From positions 2,232,001-2,296,000 of the forward strand of contig CAVYRG010000001.1 of the NCBI GenBank assembly GCA_963770915.1: a DNA stretch of 64,000 nucleotides. The letters are read 5' to 3'. Position 1 is the stretch's first letter. Each line of letters starts with the position of its first letter. Below the pieces are notes generated by a model, which saw only the letters and a list, made by a program, of their open reading frames with translations, made no database searches and was not told the origin of the DNA. Of the stretch, positions 9,013 to 17,589 are shown in pieces. This stretch comes from PALSA-270 sp963770915 (GTDB lineage Bacteria > Acidobacteriota > Terriglobia > Terriglobales > Acidobacteriaceae). Made by a program: the position numbers and the translations under genes.

Positions 9013-10419
9013 ATGTCGCCACGGTCTCTATTATTCTGCTCCGACCAGGAGGCATCGCGTTTACTCAACGGAGCTCTCCGAGAGCTCGAGCTGGAAGTAG
9101 AGTCCTGCCGGGAAATCTTTACCGCTCTCAAGTGCCTTACCAGCCGGACGTTTGACCTGATCGTCGTCGATTGGGATGAAGGCCCAGAGGCCAGCTTTCT
9201 CCTGAAAACCGCGCGCGAGTTGAAATCAAACCGGGAAGCTCTAGTCATCGTTATTGGCCGGGCTGACGCCTGCGCCGCGCTGCACCAGGCCGGGGCCGAT
9301 CTGATTCTGAGTAAGCCCATCCTTCCCGAAGAAGTCCGCCATACCTTGCTCACCAGCAAGGAATTCGTATCTCACATGAAGGCATGGTTGCCGCAATGGC
9401 AAATTCGCGAAGCTCCCGGCATCGGCACAGGGAAAGAATTGTGGTCCACGCCCGTTCCCACTCCGCGCAATCTGGTTCCGGTCGTGTTTGGCTCTGAAGT
9501 CCACGCCGCTGCAGACGCAGATGCTGCAGCTCCAAGGTTCGCAACTTTTGACGACAGCTTGGGGAAGGAGTCTTCATTCTTCAGGAAAGCCTCTCCCTTC
9601 AGGAAAGCCTCTCCGGCGGCTGCGCGTCGCAAAGCGGGGGACCGGCGCACTGCGATTTTGCGAATCGCAGCCATCGCCGTGGCTTTTTTCGTTGTGGGAT
9701 ACGTCTTTAGTGAACCCTTGAGCAAGGCCAGCCATTCGGTCGCGCAGATGTTTCGCGGTGCGCCAACAGCAGCTCCCGATTCGCAGGAACCGGCCGCCGC
9801 CGTTCAAGAAGCACGGGAAGCAGAGGCCATGGAACCAGCCGATTCAGCCGAGTCGGATCAGACACCGTGGCAACCAGCAAGAGCATCGGAGAAAATTCGC
9901 GTTACGCCGCTCGGCTCACAGCCAGCGCATGAGCAGCCCGCGCGCGAACCCAGGCACGCACCTGCGGAGACCCCATCTCCAGCCCCGATCTCTGCGGCCC
10001 CGATCTCTGCGGCTATGGTGGCCCCTCCCGACTCGCAGAACCGGATACCTAAAAGCATTGAGACGCCCTTCCCCGGCACTCCTTCAGTTCGTAACGTAGT
10101 CTCGAAATCCCTCCCTCTGCTCGACGGCGTGGAGCCGATCACCCTGCCCGAGCAGCAATCCGCAAAACTGCTGCTTGCGAAAGTCGATCCGGTTTATCCG
10201 GAAAAGGCTGTGCAAGCGGGGCTGCAGGGGCCGGTTGTGCTGCAGGCGTGGATCGGGCGAGACGGGAGTGTTCGCGAGCTGAAGCTCGTCCGTGGGTCCT
10301 TGCTATTGGGACAGGCGGCCTTTGAGGCCGTGAAGCAGTGGCGCTACAAACCCTACGTCCTGAACGGGCAAGCGGTTGAAGCCCAAACCTTCGTGACCGT
10401 AGATTTCAGACTGCCCTAA
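9013..10419 (+). CDS. receiver-like domain joined through a membrane helix to a TonB C-terminal domain
   Basis: 468 residues. Residues 1-120 resemble a response-regulator receiver (FDLIVVDWDEG, LILSKPILPEEV), but the acidic pair near the N-terminus is reduced to one Asp (CSDQEAS) and the conserved Thr/Ser after strand 4 is missing (VIVIGRAD), so phosphorylation is doubtful. One transmembrane helix lies at about 211-232. A Pro/Ala-rich periplasmic linker follows with tandem coding repeats (RKASPFRKASP; PISAAPISAA). Residues 385-468 form a TonB_C domain (VDPVYPEKAVQAGLQGPVVL; AFEAVKQWRYKPYVLNGQAV). The order places the receiver in the cytosol and TonB_C in the periplasm. The ExbBD partners are not nearby. 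Confidence 0.88.
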   Translation: MSPRSLLFCSDQEASRLLNGALRELELEVESCREIFTALKCLTSRTFDLIVVDWDEGPEASFLLKTARELKSNREALVIVIGRADACAALHQAGADLILSKPILPEEVRHTLLTSKEFVSHMKAWLPQWQIREAPGIGTGKELWSTPVPTPRNLVPVVFGSEVHAAADADAAAPRFATFDDSLGKESSFFRKASPFRKASPAAARRKAGDRRTAILRIAAIAVAFFVVGYVFSEPLSKASHSVAQMFRGAPTAAPDSQEPAAAVQEAREAEAMEPADSAESDQTPWQPARASEKIRVTPLGSQPAHEQPAREPRHAPAETPSPAPISAAPISAAMVAPPDSQNRIPKSIETPFPGTPSVRNVVSKSLPLLDGVEPITLPEQQSAKLLLAKVDPVYPEKAVQAGLQGPVVLQAWIGRDGSVRELKLVRGSLLLGQAAFEAVKQWRYKPYVLNGQAVEAQTFVTVDFRLP

Positions 10420-10479
10420 CTCTCCGCCGTACCTTTCCAATCAACGAGTTCACAACTTTTTACAGCTTTTTACTGACGG

Positions 10480-10511
10480 TTGACACCTGCCCTGTCACAC
10501 TCAAGTATGTT
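10480..10511 (+). promoter_or_regulatory. possible sigma-70 promoter upstream of the 10554 kinase gene
   Basis: A perfect -35 hexamer TTGACA sits at 10480-10485. The best -10-like hexamer is TATGTT at 10506-10511, but the 20-bp spacing is longer than ideal, so this is only a candidate promoter for the kinase/regulator operon. Confidence 0.3.
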
Positions 10512-10553
10512 TCGAGTGTGGCCGTCCTGACGCGTAGGATCGCCAACCGTGTC

Positions 10554-12245
10554 ATGCCAAAGCAACGCCGCAACGACCGCACCCGCCTGATCCTGGCACT
10601 TGAGTTGGCGGTAGTGTTGCCGGCAGCCACGCTGGTGGTGCTGGGCGCGTTGCATCTGAAATCCATCCAGCGCGACCGCGGCATCGAAGCGGCCATCCAG
10701 CGCGATTTCACCCAGGTTCTAGCGATATCGGAAAAACAACTCAACCTGCGCGCCTACGAACTGATGGACGATGCGCGGGTAGGCTTCCCCGCTCCTGGAG
10801 AAGCGTGTTCGATCACTCTCGATCGCATTTTGGCCGGCCATTCCTACATCGCCCATGCCTTCGTCTACAGCCCAGACGGTGGTTTGGTGATCCGCTCCCA
10901 GCCTTATCGCTTGAAGGAAGCCGGTTTCCAGGACGAAGCCAACGACATGTCCCACATGATGGATGGCTGGATGAAGCTGGAATACAAGGAGATGGTCGAC
11001 GAAATCACCCAGGTGCGAAAGAGGGGCACACCCTACTATTTCTTCGCCAATTCCGCGCCCCGCGGCGATAAGCACATGTATCAGTCGGTCGCCTTGTTCC
11101 TGATCACCAGCCCATCCGGCCAGGTTCAGGGCGTCGGCGGCATCGCCTTTGATGCGGATTATCTGCGCCAGCACTTCTTCCCGGAAATGCTGGAGACCCT
11201 GCTGAGCCATAACGTTGCCGAGAACGAGAGCGAGAAGAACCCGGCTGTGTTGATGTTGCACGTCCGAAGCGAATCGACGCCGCTGGCGGAGTCAGCCGGA
11301 TGGGATGGCGGCTCGCCCGAAGTTGAGCGCAACCTGGAAGGCGCTTTTCCGCAGCTCACCCTCGGCATCAAGTTGCGTGGGACCACGCTGCAAGCTCTTG
11401 GCGACCACTTTGTGCACACCAGCTTCCTGGTGCTCGGCGGCTTGACCTTGCTGTTGGCAGGGGGAATCGTGCTCACCCATCGAAATGTTGCAAAAGAAAT
11501 GGCGCTGGCGCGGCTGAAATCGGATTTCGTCTCCAATGTTTCCCACGAGCTGCGCACTCCGCTCTCTCTCATCCGCCTGTACGCCGAAACCCTGGAATTG
11601 GGGCGCATCAGCAGCCCCGAAAAATGCCAGGAGTACTACCGCATCATTCGCAAGGAGAGCGAACGGCTGAGCGCGCTCATCAACAACATTCTGGATTTTT
11701 CCCGCATCGAGGCCGGCCGCAAAGAGTACGACTTCCGCGAAACCGATCTGCGCGAACTGGTGCACACCACCCTGGACTCTTACCGCTATCAAATTGAGCA
11801 GAATGGCTTTGTCTTTGAAGAAAAGATCAGCGACGACGTGCCGTCGCTAAACGTCGACCGCGAAGCTCTGTCCCGTTCTCTGCTGAATCTTGTGAACAAT
11901 GCGCTCAAATATTCGTATGACCGTAAGTACCTTGGCGTGAACCTCTATCGCAAAAACGGGTCGGTGAGGCTGGAAGTGATAGATCACGGCATCGGCATTC
12001 CCGACCAGGAGCAGCACAAGATCTTTGAGAAGTTTTATCGCGTGGGCGATCCGCTGGTTCACAACACCAAGGGCAGCGGGCTGGGATTGTCGCTGGTGCG
12101 CCACATCGTCCGGGCACATGGCGGAGAAGTGATCGTGGACAGCACTCCCGGCGAGGGCAGCAAATTCACCATCTCTTTGCCGGTGCAAAAGGGTTCCGGC
12201 CCCGGGAAGAACACGCCCGAGCAGGCTTCAGGAGCCGCGGAATGA
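10554..12245 (+). CDS. two-transmembrane sensor histidine kinase
   Basis: 563 residues from the ATG at 10554 (MPKQRRNDRTRLILALE); an in-frame GTG at 10518 would add 12 residues, but the ATG gives a typical basic N-terminus before the first membrane helix. A periplasmic sensor region of about 250 residues follows, then a second helix (FLVLGGLTLLLAGGIVL). The HisKA domain has DFVSNVSHELRTPLSLIRLY with His331, and the HATPase domain has LLNLVNNALKYS, DHGIGIPD and KGSGLGLSLVRHI. The stop overlaps the ATG of the next gene (ATGA at 12242-12245), showing translational coupling to its response regulator. The signal sensed is unknown. Confidence 0.93.
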   Translation: MPKQRRNDRTRLILALELAVVLPAATLVVLGALHLKSIQRDRGIEAAIQRDFTQVLAISEKQLNLRAYELMDDARVGFPAPGEACSITLDRILAGHSYIAHAFVYSPDGGLVIRSQPYRLKEAGFQDEANDMSHMMDGWMKLEYKEMVDEITQVRKRGTPYYFFANSAPRGDKHMYQSVALFLITSPSGQVQGVGGIAFDADYLRQHFFPEMLETLLSHNVAENESEKNPAVLMLHVRSESTPLAESAGWDGGSPEVERNLEGAFPQLTLGIKLRGTTLQALGDHFVHTSFLVLGGLTLLLAGGIVLTHRNVAKEMALARLKSDFVSNVSHELRTPLSLIRLYAETLELGRISSPEKCQEYYRIIRKESERLSALINNILDFSRIEAGRKEYDFRETDLRELVHTTLDSYRYQIEQNGFVFEEKISDDVPSLNVDREALSRSLLNLVNNALKYSYDRKYLGVNLYRKNGSVRLEVIDHGIGIPDQEQHKIFEKFYRVGDPLVHNTKGSGLGLSLVRHIVRAHGGEVIVDSTPGEGSKFTISLPVQKGSGPGKNTPEQASGAAE

Positions 12246-12922
12246 CGAAGATACTGATCGTCGAGGACGAGCCCAACATGGTGTCCGGGCTGCGCGACAA
12301 CTTCGAGTTCGAGGGTTACGAGGTTCTGACCGCAGGCGATGGGATTGCCGGGCTTGAAGCCGCGCTCAAGTCTTCGCCCGATCTGGTCCTGCTCGACGTG
12401 ATGATGCCGCGCATGAGCGGGCTGGACGTATGCAAGCAGCTCAAGGCGCGGCGGCCCACACTGCCCATCATCATGCTGACCGCTCGGGGACAGGAAGTGG
12501 ACAAAGTGGTGGGCCTGGAATTGGGCGCGGATGATTACGTGACCAAGCCGTTTTCCATTCGCGAGCTGCTGGCCCGGGTCAAAGCGGTGTTGCGGCGCGC
12601 CCAGCCTGCCGCCGGTTTGCAAACGCGCTTCGCCTTCGGAGACGTGGAACTCGACCTGCGCACTTGCCAGGTCTCGCGCGGCGGCAAGGCGCTGGAGTTC
12701 TCTTCCAAGGAGTTTGAGCTTTTGAAGTATTTTCTGGCTCATCCGGGGGAAACGCTGAGCCGCGACCGCTTGCTTGAGGAAGTTTGGGGCTACGAGCACT
12801 TTCCCACCACGCGCACGGTGGACGCGCACATTGTGCGCTTGCGGCAGAAGGTCGAGCCCAAACCGGAAGAGCCGCGCTTTATTTTGACGGTGCATGGCAC
12901 CGGATACAAGTTCGTGGGCTAA
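12242..12922 (+). CDS. OmpR/PhoB-family response regulator
   Basis: 226 residues. An N-terminal receiver (KILIVEDEPNMV; LVLLDVMMPRMSG with phospho-acceptor Asp52; TARG; VTKPFSIRELLARV) is followed by a winged-helix DNA-binding domain (ELDLRTCQVSRGGKALEFSS, KEFELLKYF, RDRLLEEVWGYEHFPTTRTV, DAHIVRLRQKVE). It overlaps the kinase gene by 4 bp and is surely its partner. An ECF sigma factor and cell-wall genes follow on the same strand, so envelope-related control is possible. Confidence 0.97.
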   Translation: MTKILIVEDEPNMVSGLRDNFEFEGYEVLTAGDGIAGLEAALKSSPDLVLLDVMMPRMSGLDVCKQLKARRPTLPIIMLTARGQEVDKVVGLELGADDYVTKPFSIRELLARVKAVLRRAQPAAGLQTRFAFGDVELDLRTCQVSRGGKALEFSSKEFELLKYFLAHPGETLSRDRLLEEVWGYEHFPTTRTVDAHIVRLRQKVEPKPEEPRFILTVHGTGYKFVG

Positions 12923-12966
12923 GGAACCGCGGTTACAGAAACCAAATATCGGAGAAAGGCCTTTGT

Positions 12967-13632
12967 ATGGCGACGAATTCGAACAATCTAGGCATCGCCC
13001 CGACCTATAGCAACGGGTTGGAACTGCTCCCATCCGCTAAGGCACCGCGCGAGATCCGCGTCGATGACACTCTGCTGATTCGCCGCGCCCAGCAGGGCGA
13101 CACCTCGGCTTTTGAAGAGCTGGTGCGTCAATACGATCGCGCCGTGCTTCGCCTCGCGGTCCACCTCACCGGTTCCCCGGAGGATGGTGAGGATGTCTAT
13201 CAGGAAGCCTTTCTCCGCGCCTACATCAATCTCGGGAGTTTCCGCTTCGAGTGCACCTTCTACACCTGGATCTATCGCATTGTGACCAACCTGTGCCTCG
13301 ACCACCTGCGCAAAACTCGCAATCGAGCCCGCGATCTCACGACCACGGTCCATCCCGACGGAGAAGAGGAGGCCGTGGTGGATCGGGTCTCCGATGACCG
13401 CCCGGGCGCCAGTCCCGAGCGCAGCCTGGCTGGCCGCGAGCTGCGGGAAACAATCCTGCGCGCCCTGCGCCGCCTTTCTCCCCGCGAACGGACCGTGTTC
13501 GAGTTGAAGCACTATCACGGATTGCGGTTGCGCACTGTGGCGGGAATCCTGAACACCACCGAAGGCACCATCAAGAACACGCTTTTCCGCGCCACCCACA
13601 AGCTGCGCACCGAGCTGGCGGAGGTGCGGTAA
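12967..13632 (+). CDS. ECF-type RNA polymerase sigma factor
   Basis: 221 residues from the ATG at 12967, chosen because GGAGAAAGG lies 7 bp upstream (12951-12959). Region 2 is visible (AFEELVRQYDRAVLRLAVHL, DVYQEAFLRAYINLG, FYTWIYRIVTNLCLDHLRK), as is region 4 (LRRLSPRERTVFELKHYHGL, AGILNTTEGTIKNTLFRATH). It belongs to the RpoE-like sigma-70 group 4. No anti-sigma factor gene with a zinc-finger motif follows, which is unusual; a separate envelope regulon is possible. It lies between the kinase/regulator pair and the S41-protease homologue. Confidence 0.93.
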   Translation: MATNSNNLGIAPTYSNGLELLPSAKAPREIRVDDTLLIRRAQQGDTSAFEELVRQYDRAVLRLAVHLTGSPEDGEDVYQEAFLRAYINLGSFRFECTFYTWIYRIVTNLCLDHLRKTRNRARDLTTTVHPDGEEEAVVDRVSDDRPGASPERSLAGRELRETILRALRRLSPRERTVFELKHYHGLRLRTVAGILNTTEGTIKNTLFRATHKLRTELAEVR

Positions 13633-13759
13633 AAGCGGCCGGAAGCAGCCAAGTCCTTTGGTTGGAACAACCTCAAGCGACTTCCCATCCAAAGCCGCGC
13701 CAGTTACCGAAGAGCGCCGTTTTGCTTGCGCCGAAGGCAACGAATTCGCATCCAAGGTT

Positions 13760-13765
13760 TATAAT
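13760..13765 (+). promoter_or_regulatory. consensus -10 hexamer upstream of the S41-protease homologue
   Basis: A perfect TATAAT lies 56 bp before the ATG of the S41-family gene, within an otherwise GC-rich stretch. No good -35 hexamer is seen at 16-18 bp, so recognition might need an activator or another sigma factor. Confidence 0.4.
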
Positions 13766-13821
13766 TGACGGTATCTTCCTTGGTGAAGTGAATCTCTCCT
13801 GTCGAGAAGAAGAATAATCCG

Positions 13822-15048
13822 ATGTCCATGAAGACGAAGGCTGTGATCCTGACTTGCTCCGCTGGTGTGTTGTTGTTTGTTCTGGTCGGCGGACTGAATG
13901 GCGTGCGCGCTTCCAGTAGCGATGGGGCCTATCGCCAGATTGAGGTATATAGCGAAGTTTTGTCGCGAGTGCGCAGCGAATACGTAGAGGAGCCCAACAT
14001 TCCTTCCGTAACTGACGGCGCCTTGCATGGGCTGCTCGATTCGCTGGATCCCGACTCCAGCTACCTGACGCCGGCGGAATACAAGGAGTACCAATCGCAT
14101 AAGACCGGAACCAAGGGCGACATCGGCGCGATGGTTTCCAAGCGCTTCGGTTACGCCACGGTGGTTTCGGTTATTCCCGGGGGCCCCGCTGAGAAAGCTG
14201 GCTTGCAGTCCTCGGATATTCTGGAAGCGATCGAAATCAACGGCACCAACCGCAGCACACACGATCTGTCGCTGGCCGAGATTCACAACCTGCTCTCGGG
14301 TGAGCCGGGCTCCACGGTCACGGTTTCGGTGGTGCGGGCACGCCGCGCCGAGCCTGAAAAGATCGTCGTCACCCGCGACGTCGTCACCATCCCGCCCGTG
14401 ACCGACAAAATGATGGACAACGGCATCGGCTACATCCAGGTGGATGCATTCACCAAGGGTAAAACGCAGGAGATCACCGCCAAGATCAAGGCCCTGCAAA
14501 AAGAGGGCGCCAAAAAATTGATCCTCGATCTGCGCAATTGCGCCGAAGGCGAGGAAGCCGAGGGCATCGCCACCGCCAATCTGTTCCTCAACCACGGAAC
14601 CATTACCTATCTGCAAGGCCAGAAGTATCCGCGCGAGTCGTTCACTGCCGATCCTTCGCAAGCCATTACCTCTTTGCCTCTGGTGGTGCTGGTAAACAAA
14701 GGCACGGCGGGAGCGGCGGAAATCGTGGCGGCCGCAATTCTGGATAACGCGCGCGGCGACGTCACCGGCGAAAAGACCTTCGGTGAGGGCGCGGTGCAGA
14801 AAGTCTTCGATCTGCCGGATGGTGGGGCGCTCATCCTTTCGGTCGCGAAGTACTATGCACCGGATGGGAAAGCAATTCAGGATGCGGCCGTCACGCCCAA
14901 CGTTGAGGTTGCTTCCGGCGATGACGACTACGGCCCAGCGGACGACGACGATGAAGCCGCACCGGTGACGCAGGACAAACCACAGGCTCCGCAGCCCGAT
15001 CTGCAACTGCAAAAAGCCATTCAGGTGCTGAATAGCAAAGCCAGCTGA
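13822..15048 (+). CDS. S41 (CtpA/Prc) family protein lacking the catalytic Ser and Lys: probable pseudo-protease
   Basis: 408 residues: a signal or anchor segment (about 7-27), a Ctp N-terminal helical region (SEVLSRVRSEYVEEPN; ALHGLLDSLDPDSSYLTP), a PDZ domain (about 95-185; VVSVIPGGPAEKAGLQSSDI) and an S41 core (KLILDLRNCAEG; LPLVVLVNKGTAGAAEIVAA; VTGEKTFGEGAVQKVFDLPDG). In active Ctps the catalytic Ser precedes the Lys by 25 residues (GSASASE ... TFGKG). Here those positions are Gly297 and Glu322, so both halves of the dyad are lost while the fold is kept. The ATG is preceded by GAGAAGAAG. Located 92 bp before a class A PBP gene; a scaffolding or regulatory role in the envelope is an inference. 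Confidence 0.9.
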   Translation: MSMKTKAVILTCSAGVLLFVLVGGLNGVRASSSDGAYRQIEVYSEVLSRVRSEYVEEPNIPSVTDGALHGLLDSLDPDSSYLTPAEYKEYQSHKTGTKGDIGAMVSKRFGYATVVSVIPGGPAEKAGLQSSDILEAIEINGTNRSTHDLSLAEIHNLLSGEPGSTVTVSVVRARRAEPEKIVVTRDVVTIPPVTDKMMDNGIGYIQVDAFTKGKTQEITAKIKALQKEGAKKLILDLRNCAEGEEAEGIATANLFLNHGTITYLQGQKYPRESFTADPSQAITSLPLVVLVNKGTAGAAEIVAAAILDNARGDVTGEKTFGEGAVQKVFDLPDGGALILSVAKYYAPDGKAIQDAAVTPNVEVASGDDDYGPADDDDEAAPVTQDKPQAPQPDLQLQKAIQVLNSKAS

Positions 15049-15140
15049 GATTTCCCCTAAGCTTGCCTAACAGCTCTGCGCAGCCTTTGGAATAGCAGTG
15101 CCCGGAAGGACCGGGCCTGCTATTCTGGACTTGGCTCGCC

Positions 15141-17381
15141 ATGTTGTCTCTTTTCGAAGATTCCGCTCCTCCGCCGGCGGAGGCCGAAGTCAAAAGCGGA
15201 AAAACAGCCAGCCGCCTCCTCTTCGCGCTTTTGATTTTTCTTTCCGCGCTGGTCGGCGCGGTTTCCGGCCTGTTGCTGGTTTACTCAACCGATCTGCCGG
15301 AAGTCGAGCAACTCGAGCACTACCGGCCCAGTTCCATCACCCAGCTCTACGACGATCAGGGACGCATCATCGGCTCCTTCGCCCTGCAGCGGCGCGTGGT
15401 GGCCACCTACGACGATTTTCCGCCCGTGCTTCGCAATTCGCTGATCTCCGTCGAAGACAAGGACTTCTACCGCCATTTCGGCATCAACGTCTGGCGGATC
15501 GCCGGCGCCGCGTATCGCGATATCGAATCCGGAGGCAAAGTGCAGGGTGCTTCCACTCTCACCATGCAGCTGGCGCGGAATCTTTTCCTGTCGCCCGACC
15601 GCTCCTGGCGCCGCAAGATCGAGGAAGCGCTTCTCGCCGTTCAAATCGAGCGCCGCTTCACCAAGCCGCAGATCTTCACGCTCTACGCCAACCAGATTTA
15701 CCTGGGCCACGGCGTTTACGGATTTGAGGCCGCTTCCGAGTTCTACTTCAGCAAGCCAGCCAAGCAACTCACGCTCGATGAAGCTGCCCTGCTGGCAGGC
15801 TTGCCCAAATCACCCGGCTTGTACTCCCCCATCCTTCATCCTGACCGCGCCCTCAAACGCCGCAATCTGGTGATCAACTCTTTGCTCGAAGACGGAAAAA
15901 TCACCGCCCAGCAAGCCAATGAGGCCCGCGATCGGCCGCTCCAGCTCAACCTGGCGCATGATCCCAACTCGCTTGCGCCCTACTTTGTAGAGGACGTCCG
16001 GCAATACCTGGAAAACAAGTACGGCACGGACCGGGTTCACCAAGGTGGGTTGCGGGTTTACACCACGCTCGATGTGGATTTGCAGCGCGCTGCGCGCGAG
16101 GCCGTGTTCAATGGCCTGGCGGCACTTGAGCGGCGCCATGGCTGGAGAGGTCATCTGCAGAACGTTCTTACCAAAGACGTGACCCTCGCCAACTACCAGG
16201 ACCCCGACTGGCAGGACGAACCGGAAGTGAATGGCTACATCCATGCCCTGGTCACTGAGGTTTCTCCCGCGTCGGCGTCCATCAAGTTCGGCGATTACAC
16301 TGCAACGCTCGCCCCCGCCGACGTGGCCTGGACCCACCAGCGCTTGCAGGACATCCTCTGGCCCGGCAACCTCGTCTATGTGAAAGTCCTCGCGCTCGAT
16401 CCGGACGGCAAAGCGCGAGTGACCTTAGAGCAGGACTCGGGTGTGCAGGGCGCGCTCGTCGCCATCGACAACGCCAGCGGCGAGATCAAAGCCATGGTGG
16501 GCGGGAGGGATTTCAATGAGTCCAAATTCAATCGCGCCACCCAGGCGTTGCGGCAGGTGGGATCGTCGTTCAAGCCCTTCGTCTACACCGATGCCATCGA
16601 TCAAGGCGCTTCGCCCAATGACACCATCCTTGACGCGCCGGTGACGTTTCAATCCGCCTCCGGCCCCTATTCCCCGCACAACTACGACGAACGCTACGAA
16701 GGCCTGATCACGCTGCGCCGGGCGCTTGCTCAATCGCGCAACATTCCGGCGCTCAAACTTGCCGACAGCCTGGGCATCAAATCCGTCATCGACTACGCTC
16801 ACCGCTTCGGCATCACCTCCACCATTCCGCCCTATTTGCCCGTCGCATTGGGAGCGGCGGAGGTGACGCCGCTCGAGCAAACTTCCGCCTACAGCGTTTT
16901 CCCCAGTGATGGAGTGCGCGTCACGCCGCGTTACATCACCAAGGTGACCGACTATGAGGGCCGCGTGCTGGAAGAAGATTATCCCGACGTGAACGACGTG
17001 ATTAGCGCCCGCACCGCGCGCATCATCACATCCATGCTGCAGGATGTGGTGCAGCAAGGCACTGGAGTCGCGGCCAGCCATATGAAGTATCCGCTCGCCG
17101 GGAAAACCGGGACCACCAATGATTTCACCGATGCATGGTTTGTCGGCTTCTCTCCCACGACGACCTGTGGCGTGTGGGTGGGCTACGACGAGAAGAAATC
17201 TCTAGGCGACAAAGAAACCGGCGCCCGCGCCGCGTTGCCCATCTGGATGGACTTCATGCAAGCCGCTCTGCCCGGCAAAGATCCCGGCCAGTTCCAGCCA
17301 CCGCCGCCCCTGCCGCCGACCTCAGCCGCAGTAAAGCTGGATACGCAAGACTCCGCCCCAGCCGAGGAGGAAACCCACTGA
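15141..17381 (+). CDS. class A penicillin-binding protein (PBP1A-type glycosyltransferase/transpeptidase)
   Basis: 746 residues. An N-terminal membrane anchor (about 27-50) precedes a GT51 glycosyltransferase domain (SVEDKDFYRHFG with catalytic Glu105; GASTLTMQLARNLF; KIEEALLAVQIERRF) and a transpeptidase domain with SSFK (Ser475), SRN (Ser532) and KTGTT (Lys655). All catalytic motifs are intact. It polymerises and cross-links peptidoglycan on the outer face of the cytoplasmic membrane. A 6-bp GC-rich hairpin sits at 15100-15116 upstream. It is followed on the same strand by a PASTA-domain membrane protein, a logical muropeptide-binding partner. Confidence 0.96.
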   Translation: MLSLFEDSAPPPAEAEVKSGKTASRLLFALLIFLSALVGAVSGLLLVYSTDLPEVEQLEHYRPSSITQLYDDQGRIIGSFALQRRVVATYDDFPPVLRNSLISVEDKDFYRHFGINVWRIAGAAYRDIESGGKVQGASTLTMQLARNLFLSPDRSWRRKIEEALLAVQIERRFTKPQIFTLYANQIYLGHGVYGFEAASEFYFSKPAKQLTLDEAALLAGLPKSPGLYSPILHPDRALKRRNLVINSLLEDGKITAQQANEARDRPLQLNLAHDPNSLAPYFVEDVRQYLENKYGTDRVHQGGLRVYTTLDVDLQRAAREAVFNGLAALERRHGWRGHLQNVLTKDVTLANYQDPDWQDEPEVNGYIHALVTEVSPASASIKFGDYTATLAPADVAWTHQRLQDILWPGNLVYVKVLALDPDGKARVTLEQDSGVQGALVAIDNASGEIKAMVGGRDFNESKFNRATQALRQVGSSFKPFVYTDAIDQGASPNDTILDAPVTFQSASGPYSPHNYDERYEGLITLRRALAQSRNIPALKLADSLGIKSVIDYAHRFGITSTIPPYLPVALGAAEVTPLEQTSAYSVFPSDGVRVTPRYITKVTDYEGRVLEEDYPDVNDVISARTARIITSMLQDVVQQGTGVAASHMKYPLAGKTGTTNDFTDAWFVGFSPTTTCGVWVGYDEKKSLGDKETGARAALPIWMDFMQAALPGKDPGQFQPPPPLPPTSAAVKLDTQDSAPAEEETH

Positions 17382-17441
17382 GGTTCTATGGCGGGCGACT
17401 ATAATTTCCTGCAGTGGCGCAACTTGGAAATTTTCTCTAAC

Positions 17442-17540
17442 TTGTCATTCCGAAGCGCAGCAGTATCGCGCGAGGAATCTGCTGTTTTCGTGCTGCCAAC
17501 AAGCAGATTCCTCGCCGAAAAGACCGGCTCGGAATGACAA
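17442..17540. repeat. 99-bp palindromic intergenic repeat (REP/MITE-like)
   Basis: The element has perfect 12-bp terminal inverted repeats (TTGTCATTCCGA at 17442 and TCGGAATGACAA ending 17540) and a second inner 14-bp inverted repeat (GCGAGGAATCTGCT / AGCAGATTCCTCGC). It would fold into one long cruciform or RNA hairpin between the PBP and PASTA genes. No ORF lies inside, so it is non-autonomous. Confidence 0.85.
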
Positions 17541-17589
17541 TGGTTAGCATAAATTCGCCAGCTGAGCCACTGCCTATTTTCCTGGACCA

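Noticed and set aside
13759..15012. Long minus-strand frame opposite the S41-family gene.
   Set aside because: Antisense shadow; the + frame has a signal, PDZ and S41 core.
13822..15048. Calling the S41-family product an active carboxyl-terminal protease.
   Set aside because: Both the nucleophile and the general-base positions are substituted (Gly297, Glu322).
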